Below are positions 48,555 through 60,084 of a stretch of DNA of 64,000 nt, in pieces. The stretch is from the NCBI GenBank assembly GCA_013396635.1, contig WBMW01000147.1:1-64000 (forward strand), in the 5' to 3' direction. The notes below the pieces were generated by a model that saw only the letters and a list, made by a program, of their open reading frames with translations, ran no database searches and had not been told where the DNA came from. The translations under genes were made by a program, and so were the position numbers. How positions within the stretch are numbered: position 1 is the first letter of the stretch; each line of letters opens with the position of its first letter. The DNA is from Penelope pileata. Lineage: Eukaryota; Chordata; Aves; Galliformes; Cracidae.

Positions 48555-51500
48555 ACTTTTTACTGGAAAATATCTGATTAGAAAACTCAAATCTTTCTTT
48601 GGTACTTTATCAAGTTCAGTAGAGCTTCCACCAAAAAAAGAAAAAAAAAAAGATTTCTCAGGAACAAAATTTAAACTGTAAAACCTGCCCTACAGAAGTG
48701 TAAGAATGATATCTTTCACCTTGTGTTTTGGAGATGTGGCTTTGAATTCCAAATTAGACAACACAGAAACTCTTCTGCTGAGGATCTCCTATAACATCAG
48801 TGCATGTCCCACATAGGTATTATTTGCCAGTACAGACAGAGATAAAAAGTGAAAATGACCATCTCTGGAAAAACAAAAACAAATACAAAATGAATAAACA
48901 AAAAAAAAAGCTTTGGTATTCATTCTGTCGAATTACAAAATCAAAATAAATTTTCCTAATTTGGGATTCCAGTTTTGTAGCCATATTTAACATGTATCTC
49001 CCAGGAGAGATTTATCTTAATGCCAAACTATCCTTTTGAGGAACCTGCCCTCGTCCTGAAGAGGGGCTTGCTTACTCTTTGTGTAGGCAATCAAATCTGC
49101 ACTTCAGCACCTCTAATTCAATTTTCTTCAGGAATCTTAAAAGATATTTGTCATGTTTGGTGGTTCTTACCAAGCTGGATGTAATTCAGTTTCTGCTTTT
49201 AAACTTGGCTGACCTGTATTTAGGTGAATATCCATTGCAAAATAAATGAATATACAAATAAAGAGCTCCTGTCACCCTGACTTAATGTTGTTTAATTTAT
49301 CAGAGGATCATTCTCTGTGCGTGAATGTTCTGGAGGCCCAGATTTTGGAGAATTAAGGCAATTTCTACCTGTGAGAAAATTAGCTCATCCATTTTAGATA
49401 CAACTGAGGCACATTCTGGAGAATTTCTGACTTAAATCAAGACTCTCCATAAGTCCATCAAAACAAACTGAAACTGTAAGCACTGAAGCAGATACTTTTG
49501 AACACCTATGCTCAACACTGAGGGCAGTCAAAGTGGTTTCAGGCAGCAGTGTATTCCCAGGAGCCAGTGTAGTTAAAAGAAATCAAGCCTTGCTGCCAGC
49601 ATGCCCCAGTTGGCTGATTAGCAACCACATTGTCTGCTTTTGTGCTTATATATTTATTTCATCTTGCAGTGTGTTTTCTCAGAGTGCTGGTCAATGTTTA
49701 CTGTACACTGTGACACTTGGAAGGCATTTCTTTTGCAGAGAGATAACTGTCTAGAAATCCCAACTAAATAGTAGGCAAAGAGATTTCTGATAAGCACCTA
49801 ACAAATTATTTAAGAGATTCCTAGGATCACATTTTAAAATTCAAAGAGCGGTGTCACTATATGTGTTTCACATATTTTGGTACAGTAATGCAACTCTGAG
49901 AATCAATTCTTCTTTCCCCGACAAAATCCAACACAACTGTAAGTATTATGATTATTTACAGAGCACCCTGGGTATGTGCACTGCATTCATACACATCTGT
50001 GAAATACAGCAACATGCCCATGCCCCATGGAAATCGCCTTCTGTTAAGCCCTTTGTTTCAGCCTTGTTGTAAGGGTTGGCATGTAGCAGCAGCACTCTAG
50101 GAGAAGCCCTGAAGGAATGGTGATGGGATGGTGAGTCAGAGAATCCCCATTTCCTCTCTTGTCTCCTAAGGGAGTCATTTGTTTTACTTCTTTACTGGCT
50201 GCAATTAATTTGCCTCCTTCACCCACTTCCTACCAACCTGCCTGCCGTACACACAGATATCAGAAGATTGGGTTCCCCATCCATTCTCACTGTCTGTCAC
50301 TCACCTGTGGATGTTCCCACATATGTACCTGCCGTCCTCTGTGGTCAATGACAGCCAAAGATGGTGGGGAGGTTACCACTGCAAATAAATGAGAAAATAG
50401 GAGATGTTTATGACAAGAAGGAACATATTTTACATTTAAAGAATCAGCACTCCAGATGCTCATGTCAGCTCAAAAAACAACACTCTCACAGAGGGCATCC
50501 TTTTGTAGAATGAGATGTTGTATCCGTTTTAAAGATGGATTTCAGCTGCCTCAACTTCCAGGAAGCCTGAGGTTGTATGAAAAAACACAGAGGTAGCAAC
50601 TTGCTTCATCTTTTCCTTGATTGGAAAATTAGATCCAATGAATGTAAAGTAGAGGTATGGTTATTCCCATGTTGTCTCATTGCTCCTGATAGGTTACATA
50701 CTGAAAAGCTGCCTAAGGATACAAAAACAAAGTCAAAGCTACAGGTAGTATTGCAGGTAATATTACAGGTAATCCAGGGCTCCCTGAACACGATCCCCCT
50801 AATATTAACTACTACCTAATACTCCCTCTTGTGTTCATTCACATGTTGCTCATGACTACGTAGGGGAGATATTCTTCCTGAAAACCTTTCAAAACTTCTG
50901 CATTTTAATAGCATTGAAGGAGGTCACTTGCTTATTAGATGGAGTAAAGTGACCGATCCTCAAACCCTTTTGTTAACTTCAGAATCATGGGAAAGTCAGT
51001 AAAAGGGCTACTCTTGGGCACAGCTAAGGAGACAAGCTGTATATGATAATGACTCTGGGGTCAGTACAAGAATGGGATCCAAAAATTAAAAATATATGAA
51101 TGACAGCACAGGAAGAGGATACTGTTTGCAAGTCTAACTTTTATTCTCTAAATTAGCACAGTGAAGGCTGTAGAAAGGAAAGAGAATCCAGCATTTTAGG
51201 AAATTATTTATGAAATGTAGATGGGCCTTCAGTTGGGAATAGGGCTGGGCAAAATGTTAGTGGTTCTTTGTTCTTGCAGCTGGCCTGTCGAATTACACAG
51301 AGCCAGCACAGTAAATAATACTACTATTGTCTGCCTGTGTCAGAGACAGACAGAAGGTACATTTGGACTTGGTCCAAACACCACAAGGGCCACTCATAGC
51401 CACAGTGTCCAATTACTGCTTGCTTGACTATAAAATGCACTTTTTGCTGAGCTAATTTAAGAATGGCAGCTTTTAATGGGATTTGTATTAAAAGGGGACT

Positions 51501-53642
51501 GCTGTTCTGGATTTTGCCTGCAAAAAAATGGTTTACACTGTACAAGAAACATCAAACACATAAACAGTGAAAATAATCTGAGTATGATAACATTTACACA
51601 GCAATAACAACTCTGTGATAGCAAAATCAGTGCTTTGCAAAGGGAAAAAAGATCAAGATCTTGAAATAGCCTTGTGCAAAACATAAAACAACCCACACCA
51701 CTGCACTGTATCTAGAATGATGAAACAAGTGCATCCGCTCTAGTTCTCTGCATATGCCCGCATATTGCATAACTTCTCTCAGTCTTTCAAAGAATAATTG
51801 ACCACACATTTCACAGTCTTTGCACAGATACTTTTCTTCAAATTTCAGTTGCATTTGTTTTTGCTCTTACTGCCAAATGGTTTGTAGAGCACTAAAGTAT
51901 ATGATCCATTTTGCCAATGGCCAAAATTCATTTGTATAATAAATTTTTAAAAACGTATTTATAGAAGATAATTTCTACAGGAGAAAGATCCCATGGGATT
52001 AGTGATTCAGAAGCTCTCCCCTCTACAGTAAGTACATATCACTGCTTTGATTTTCTTTGCCTATCTATTAGCTGGAGATAAATTTAGGTCTCCTGTTTAG
52101 AGCAATCTGCCTACAGTGCACAAAAGATCAGTAGTTGTCAATGATCTATGAAGACTTACTGCATTTCTCTCCTCTGCCATGCTGACAAGGTGCTAATTTC
52201 TCGCTTGGAATAGCAAGTAAGGAAAAAAAAGTAGCAAACTGATAAATTTAGGCAAAGCTCAGGCAAAGACCATATCACTTTTTAAGGCTACTTGCTACCA
52301 CTGATCCATCAGAGACGTTTTACAAGTCCTGCATAATCAATAACAGAATAAGGCTATTCTCTAACTTAAAAATCTTGTTCCTTTCTGTCTTTTTTATACA
52401 CACACGTGCACATGAACACACACTATGACTGTTCACAAAAGCATTCTCTCTCACAGTTGTAGAATGGTTTTAAAATATGTGTCACAGGTACAGAAACATC
52501 AATGAAAATGTTAAAGCCTTCATAAGCTCTATGTAGGTGAGTTCATTCTCCTTCTCTTCTATCTCTGGATATCTTGCAGAGTGCTTCATTTGGAGAAAGA
52601 CCTAAAAGCCACGTTGAGTAACAAGAAGGGATAAAAGGGTAAACCTGTTTGTTCATATTTGCCAGTCTTCAACATGGAGAATGCAGCAACCATTCTGTCA
52701 AGGAAAATGAGGATATTCTTTTTTGTTTCTTTGAATCCTCAAAAGATCCATCTTATTTGTAATAGAAAAGAAGTATCTCAATACTTAAGTCAAAATAGCA
52801 AACTTTTCAAAGGCCAGAAACTTGGAACTGGTCATGCAACTTGTGAATTGCGTACTGTAGGTTTATTTGATATGGCATAAAACAGAGACAACCTGAAAAA
52901 TTTCATCTTCAAAATGATAGATATGGACAGTTCTTTCTCCACAAAGTAACCTTCAATTATTAACAGCAGGGCTTGTGCTTAGCAGAGTAAAAAATTTTCC
53001 CACTACCTCAGACTGAAGCTCCCTCCAACAGTCATGGCTGATTCTCTTATCTTACACAGAGACATTAATTCTTCCCTAGCACACATAAAACTGTTCATAT
53101 AGAGGGAACTCTTCACCTGCAGAGAAATATTCACATGCATACTGTTAAAGTCAGGTTCAGGATGTCACTTACCCAGACACACACACACATACACACTAAA
53201 AGAGAGAGATTCAGTGTTAAAGCACCTGCTTGTTCCTTAATTCATGCTTTTGCAGGAAAACATATTGGTCTGTGGGTTATGTAAGCTAACTTATAACACC
53301 AAGACATTTGTTGTGCTGTGAGTTCAGAGGCTAAGGATAGTATCCACATAAATGAGGTTAAAGGAATTACTCTCTTGCAACTAGCTGTGAATCCAACAGT
53401 CAGAATTACATGACAAGTTGTCCTTATATTTTATTTCTTTATAGTCTTAAGAAATAAGATTTATCATGTGTTAATTTTGTTAATTAAAGCTCAGGTGGAG
53501 CTCATTATTCTCAGATACGATATTCAACAATTCTTGCATATAGACTATCTGTTAATGTAAATGCCAATTGATACGTACCAAGTCCATGTTCTGTAGCATC
53601 AAGGACTATGGTACCACAGGGGCCCCTTAGTATGCAAATTAT
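48555..53642. other. Unannotated DNA with short tandem repeats
   Basis: Contents include three 12-base units at 50741-50776 (consensus ACAGGTAATATT) and CA-rich microsatellites near 52399-52423 and 53174-53197. A-rich tracts also occur near 48634-48652 and 48899-48910. No open frame in this stretch has a recognisable domain. Confidence 0.38.
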
Positions 53643-53695
53643 TGACACAATAGAACATAGCAACTCTTTTGAAATCGTTATGTTTTATTGTGTCA
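53643..53695. repeat. Inverted repeat able to form a 17-19 bp hairpin
   Basis: TGACACAATAGAACATA (53643-53659) pairs with TATGTTTTATTGTGTCA (53679-53695) with one mismatch; a G-T and a C-G step can extend the stem inward to a loop of about 15 bases. A perfect POU octamer ATGCAAAT lies just upstream (53632-53639). It could be a small hairpin RNA, the ends of a tiny fold-back element, or chance. Confidence 0.6.
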
Positions 53696-56600
53696 GGGTC
53701 TAGTTGAGGACTCTTTAATCTAGGGATTCTTGAGAAGATAAAATCTAATTGTTCCTCTGGAGCTATAAAGGTCTCTGATGTCATAGGCTATTTGGACACT
53801 CCTTATTACAGTATGAAGATTATTAATACAGTGTATATAATGATTTTGTGACTCCTTTGTGGTCTATTGTGTCTATCTGGAATTTTATTAGCCTCGTCAT
53901 CACAATAGTATGAGAGTTTCCACCACAAAAAAAAATGAAAGAAAAACAATCTTTCTCTTTCTTTCCATCTGTCATCCACTGTGTAAGGAAAATGCAACTT
54001 AACTGTTAATGCCTATAACTTAAAAAAGAAAAAAAGAAAAAAAAAAAAAGAAGGAAAAAATATCACAGAAAATAGATATAGTAAAGTGTAGAGTGCATTG
54101 TTTTGAAACACTTTACAAGAAATTTGAGTCAGATAGACTCACTTTGTATTTAGTTTCGAGACACTGTTGTGGCCAAACATATTTCATCTGACAGTGTCAG
54201 TGGAATTTTGCCCAGTATAACACTCTTCCCAGTAAAAGCAACTTCACTCCCTAATTCTTTTTATGGAAATTACTTGCAGTATTGTCCGGGTGTCCGTGTC
54301 TGTGCATGTCAACATGAATGTTTTACTACTATTAGCTTCAAGTTTCCCTTTAGATCAGACACCGAAAAGAGTAATAACTAAAAAAGGAAAACCAAATACA
54401 GTAATTTGCATTTCAGACTGATGATCTGCCTCAAAACCAGAAGCTCTGAACTCTGTTCCATCTCATAAGCTCTAGGAGTTCTTGCTGCGTTTCCCCAGTG
54501 AATCTGGAATTTGCATAGCTATGGACTCACAACCCTTGGCTTAACCTATCCTAAATCTCTTTGGGACTGATACTCAGCTGAGAGCCAGGATTACTAGGAT
54601 TTAAATATATATCAAATGCAACAGTGGGGAGGTGCAGCAATTCCTACAGCAGCTACACAGAGTGAGCCTTCATGATGTGTGACAACAGAGTCTCTGTCAT
54701 GTCTCAGCTGGAGAGATATAGGGCAGAATTTTTTCATTAGTCAATAAGTGGACCCATATGTCTATAAAACTTTTTTTTTAATTATTGTTGTCCCTTACTC
54801 AAAATGCACTCTGAATTTATATATTTTTAAACTGAATTTCTATAAAATATTTTGAAATTTCCTGAGTTCTTTACTATTTTGCCCATGATGTTATCAGAAA
54901 GCACACAGGCATTACTAGATATTTATGATTGACATACTGCCAGGTAAGCCCATTTTTTTATGTGCTACACAAACAATCAAAAAGAGAGTCTCAGAGATCA
55001 GCAACAATGGAACAAACAGAAGGGGCAGTACTCGCCAGCAAGATGGCTTCCTTGACTTCATGTTTTTGGTAGGAATTATAACAAACGCATTTCGAGAAAG
55101 GACTTCAAGGATGACAATGTGAACATCTGAAACATATTAACAAAGAAGGATTTGTTTGCAGTTTTAAATAGCGACTGATGGAAGTGACATTCAGGGCCAG
55201 GTACAGCATCCCAAAAGAGAAACCCAGGTGGTAAAGGCAACTGGGGAGATCTTTGGAAGTCGTGAGAAACAGCTTACATTTCACTGAATATACAGAAAGC
55301 TATTGACAGGATCCAATTAAAGAGAGGACATGGATAGTACACTCATCTCAAAAATGACCTCTCAGAAACATTTTAGTTGGATATTGCTGTACAAGACTGA
55401 ATTTATCAAAGCCAGAGACATATACGTTGCATTAAATCAGAATGCAAAACAATTAGAACATAATTGGGAGATTCACTGTGTGAACAGCAAAGAGAGGTTA
55501 TAATCTTGTGTTATTACTTAAAATGATAAGGAACGTTTGAACCATACAGCTAGAGGAAGGGGTATTCACTTCTTTTTCTTTATCAGACTTTTATGCTTTG
55601 CTGAAAGTTTGGGGAAGGTGCTAAACCGAACCTTTTGTGTATAACCTGCAAAGCCAGCAGTGTCAAACTTCTCAATACTTTTTGTGTAGTAGTGAAAGTT
55701 CAGTGGGACAGTTGCAGCTTCTTCTCAAGAAATGGTGTTCACAGTTGCTTTGGGGAACAAAGAATGTGAGTGTCCATTGTGATTTCACATTTAAGACACT
55801 TTGCAACTGGTAGCTGAAATACACCAGTAAATTACTGCCTCATTGGTAGACAGCAGAAACTGTGAATGCTTTCTGCAAACATGCTTCAACCTTTAAACCC
55901 TTAAACCACCTCCACTTATACTTTATCCACTTAAATGTGTATATTTCACATTTGAATACATTAGGAAGTTAATGTTCAGTAATAGATCAAAATTGTCTTA
56001 TTATGAAGAAAATGGATAAAATCCCTTTAAATATTTTTCAAGCCATTTAGTGGCACTCAAATCATTTCTTATTTGGAAAACTTCAAAAGCAGCAGCATGG
56101 ACACACTGCATGTGGGTTAGTGTCCATACAATCCTTATTTCATTTGCTAAGGTCAACAGACATCTTAATGCCGTTAAAAATCAATGTGTATTATATACAT
56201 ATATATTTAGGTTATTTCCATATTCTATATGCTTGCTTTAAAGCGTTCTAGCTTTTATATATTTTATGTTGCATCACTGAAGTTAATACCTGTTTTACCT
56301 GTCCCTTCTTTGTTAGAGAAGAAACTGCTCTTAAAAGCAGTTCTTTACAACTTCAGATTTACCTGTTTGCCCATAAAGTGCTGGAGTCATCAGAACCAGA
56401 TCACTTCTTTCATGACCAGTTCCAGATAAGCAGATTCAGCATTTTTCTCAAACTACCCAATTTTGGATTATGCTGACACTTTTTTTTCCTCTTGTCGGAA
56501 TATGCAACATTTTTCAGGATTCCCAGATTCAGTCAGTAATAATCTTGCCTTTTCTTACATTATTATGAACAAATATCCTCCAGTTGAGTGATCAACATTT

Positions 56601-57259
56601 GCTTCCTCTCAAGCTGTGCTTGTTTTGATTAAAAGTGTGTTCCAATGGCAGACCAGGAACTAAAACTAAACTCATATAACCATACAATTCAGGAAATGCA
56701 TAGAAGTGAAACTCACAGCTCTTTGCCCCTGAGATAAGGAAAATAGTCTTTTGGTAGTCTTCTTTTGGGTGGTTTATTTTTTTCACTCCAATATTTTCTT
56801 GATTTAATGTGAGCACTGGTATAGTATATATTAATCATGGATCATGTCACTACTCAAAGTAATAGCTTAAACAAAGAACTGGTGAACCAATCACACCTAA
56901 CACAAAGCATTTCAGTCCTTGACTCTTCTTTTCTGCTCCTCTTGAGTTCATATGTAGCAACACATTATTGAAATAGACTTTCTTGATTTCCAGATCCGGT
57001 CATCTAGAACAATTCTTTCCATTTATAATTAAGTTTTCTAGTTTCTCATACAGAAAAAGAATACACGAAACTGAAACGGTCCAAATTATATCTCCATTCC
57101 AAACAGACAGAGAGAGACAGAGGCCCAAACTTTTTAAGAAGCTGAAAGATAAATTTTCTTCTCAACTACAGACTTCAACAAAGATTCAAGGGTTTTGTGA
57201 CATTATATCAAGTGTTCTATCTGAATCGAAAGCAAGTCTGAATTTTAGAATTTATTTGG
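53696..57259. other. Unannotated DNA
   Basis: There is an A-rich tract with GAAA units at about 54018-54060. The 54420-54500 part has faint MIR-like wording (AGAAGCTCTGAACTCTGTTCC) but is too weak to call. No gene is recognisable. Confidence 0.38.
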
Positions 57260-57689
57260 AAGCAGTAGGGGAATGGTTGATCACAACATGAACTGATGAT
57301 TGAGCACATGGTGGAGGGGCGTGACTGGCCCTGGGGAATACTGGTAAATCACTTGCACTTGTGATTGGAAGGGGTGGACCTGGGGTGGGATTGCTCCAGG
57401 CTTAGATAAGGGCTAACCAGGCAAAGCTCAGACAAGTTGGGAAGTATGGGAGTAAAGGAAGCAGGAGTGGCAGTATAAGGAGATCTCAGCAAGCAGAAGG
57501 AAGTACAAGAAGCAGCAGGAGCTCGGGAGGAAGGGGAGCATAAGAAAGGAGCAGCTCGAGAAAGAGGAAACAGTGTGGAGCAGAGCTTCTGGCTCCAGAT
57601 AAGACAGATAGCATAGTCATGGGAGTTTGGGACTTTTTCTGGTACAGAAGCTATGGCAAAGAAATATTTTTGGTCAACTAAGCAGTAGG
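57260..57689. mobile_element. Probable insertion of an unclassified element, flanked by a 10-bp direct repeat
   Basis: AAGCAGTAGG occurs at 57260-57269 and again at 57680-57689. The roughly 410 bases between are clearly richer in G and purines than the surrounding DNA. Near the inner ends, TGGTTGATCA (57275-57284) and TGGTCAACTA (57671-57680, overlapping the right repeat by one base) are imperfect inverted repeats. An ATTGG (inverted CCAAT) near 57363 and a TATAA near 57474 would suit an LTR promoter, but no AATAAA or clean TG...CA termini are visible. It could be a solo LTR, a non-autonomous DNA element or a SINE; no coding capacity is present. Confidence 0.42.
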
Positions 57690-59266
57690 AAACTGATTCA
57701 TGACATCTTATAGGAATTTCTCCAGTGTAATCATTTCCACCTAAGCTAGCTCCCTGGAGATATGCCTTTCTCTCCCCTAAATGTAAAGGGTCCTGGAGTC
57801 CAGATCTGGATATTCCAAATTATGACACCTACTTTTTAGAGGAAGGCCAATTCAAACCAAGCTTTGTTTGCTGCAACTTCTTTATCTTGGTTACTTCTTT
57901 ACCGTGGTTAACATGGTAGAGTGGTGGGCCATTTAACTTTAAGAACAGTTACGTCTCCTATTTGTTAACTAAATAGGGTTTAGTTTTATATCCTGATCTA
58001 TTTTAGTGGCATATTTTTCTTCCAGTGTATTCAGCGGCCTGGGCAGAAAAGAGAAAAAAATAAAAAAAATAAAAAAAACACTTAAGTGAACCATACCATC
58101 TATTCCATTTCATCAAAGCTGTTGATTATGTAGGATTATGTAGTTGAAGTTAGGCAGGCATAGACTACAAGCATAGCAAAAGTACTTTTCAGTGTGGCCG
58201 TTCATTAACTTAAAGTTTCTCAAGGTAAACAGAGAGATGTCCCTGATGAAAACTAGTCAAGATATGCACTACGTTTTTTGAAATCTCCAGTTACACTGGG
58301 AATGTTCTACCACAGAAATGCTTTAATGAGACCCGGACAAGTCTTCGTTAAATGACTTTCATTAACTTTCACGGGACTGAGATCAGACTCTTGGCCACCA
58401 AGTTCATAAATCAGCTCAAATAATCTTGCAGAAGTTGAGCGGAGAGGAGGAGGTCATCACCTGACAGATACTCATTTGCCATAAAAAATGTGCATCTTCT
58501 ACTGCTCCAAATATTCATACATTGGAGGAGGTGTGGCATAAATAAAAATGAATTATCAAAAAGATTTTCTTTTCTGGTAATGATACAAGGTGTCCCACAT
58601 CAGAGAGAAAACAAACCAGTTAAAAGGGAACTGAAGAAATAATTTAATTGCGCACAGTCACCTACATGTTAAGCTTCTGAAATTAATATACTTATGTATT
58701 AATAAAAAAAATCAGAATATTTCCCCTAATTAATTGAGTAATTTTGAGTAACTACAATTAGAAGAATTTAGAAGAAAATAATAGTTAAAAAACACAAGAT
58801 ATGTGAGTAAATGAAAAACAACTGGTCTTACTACATTACAGCATACGGCATTTTCAGGAACAAAGCCTGCTGGAAGATATCCTATAAAGTACCTCATGAA
58901 CACAGTGTAACTCTTATTAACTCATTTTTCTTCAGTTCTTTGTTTCATATAACATAGTTCGCTGACTCACAGCACACCCTTTTTTCCCAAATTTGTGAAG
59001 TCTTACAACTGCCAATGTCAGCTGCCATCTCTCTTATTCATATTTAATTCTTCCAGTGCATACACTACTCAGGAGAGACTTTTTCTCTTAAAAATTACTT
59101 TTTGCTTTTGTAGCATTGCATGTTTAAGACTGCATATCAGAAACAAACAAAATATATCTACAGTTTCTAAATGTAAATACCCCCATACTGGGGGCTCTTA
59201 GAATCAATGAATATAGTTTTATTAGGTAACCAATTTCATGAGGTAACCAATAAAAGCAACAAAAGC
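57690..59266. other. Unannotated DNA; short direct repeat before the CR1 copy
   Basis: AGGTAACCAAT occurs twice (59224-59234 and 59241-59251), 16 bases before the CR1 copy starts. The phrase ACTTTCACGGGACTGAGATC near 58363 resembles old sauropsid repeat wording but is too short to call. No gene is recognisable. Confidence 0.38.
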
Positions 59267-59994
59267 AGAGGGACCTGGACAGGCTTGAGAGGTGGGCCCA
59301 TGCCAACCTCATGAAGATCAACAAAGCCAAGTGCAAGGTCCTGCACCTGGGTCAGAGCAATCCCAAGTACACATACAGACTGGGTGGAGAATGACTTGAG
59401 AGTAGCCCTGAGGAGAAGGATTTGGGGGTGTCTGTTGATGAGAAACTCAACATGAGCCGGCAGTGTGCGTTTGCAGCCCAGAAAGCCAACCGTATCCTGG
59501 GCTGCACCAAGAGAAGCGTGGCCAGCAGGTCGAGGGAGGTGATTCTGCCCCTCTACTCTGCTCTCGTGAGACCTCACCAGGAGTATTGTGTCCAGTTCTG
59601 GGGCCCCCAACACAAGAAGGATGTGGAGCTGTTGGAGCGGGTCCGGAGGAGGGCCACGAAGATGATCACAGGGCTGGAGCACCTCCCCTGTGAGGACAGG
59701 CTGTTCAACCTGGAGAAGAGAAGGCTGCAGGGAGACTTTATAGTAGCCTTCCAGGACCTGAAGGGGGCCTACAGGAAAGCTGAGGAGGGGCTTTTTACAA
59801 GCACAGGTAATGACAGGACAAGGGGTAATGGTTATAAACTGGAAGAGGGTAGATTTAGACTAGATACAAGGAGGAAATTCTTCACTGTGAGGGTGGTGAG
59901 ACACTGGAACAGGTTGCCCAGAGCAGTTGTGGATGCCCCCTCCCTGGAAGTATTCAAAGCCAGGCTGGATGGGGCTTTGGGCAACCTGGTCTAG
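59267..59994 (+). pseudogene. CR1 ORF2 C-terminal region, one premature stop
   Basis: One frame runs from 59267 to the natural stop after LDGALGNLV (59992-59994), interrupted only by a TGA at 59392-59394. The open part from the ATG at 59422 is 190 codons. Recognisable blocks are VSVDEKLNMSRQCA, CVQFWGPQHKKDVELLERV, FNLEKRRLQGDFIVAF and FFTVRVVRHWNRLPRAVVDA. A small in-frame deletion removes the RELGL-type residues between EDRL and FNLEK. The endonuclease and the catalytic RT motif are absent, so the fragment cannot transpose by itself. The - strand frame 59236-59682 is its shadow. Confidence 0.9.
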
Positions 59995-60084
59995 TGGGAG
60001 GTGTCCTTGCCCATGGCAGGGGGGTTGGAACCAGATGATCTCTAAGGTCCCTTCCAACCTGAACCATTCTATGATTCTATGATT
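59267..60084 (+). mobile_element. CR1 LINE, 5'-truncated, best-preserved copy in the window
   Basis: The copy starts at RDLDRLERWAHANL of ORF2, downstream of the RT catalytic motif. It continues to the natural ORF2 end and then the short 3' UTR (GCCCATGGCAGGGGGGTTGGA). It ends with ATTCTATGATTCTATGATT (60066-60084). Few frame-breaking changes suggest it is the youngest CR1 insertion here. Confidence 0.95.

Noticed and set aside
54420..54500. Faint MIR-like wording
   Set aside because: Only one short phrase fits and the tRNA-like head and central core are not visible.
59236..59682. 148-codon minus-strand frame
   Set aside because: It is the antisense shadow of the CR1 ORF2 remnant on the + strand.
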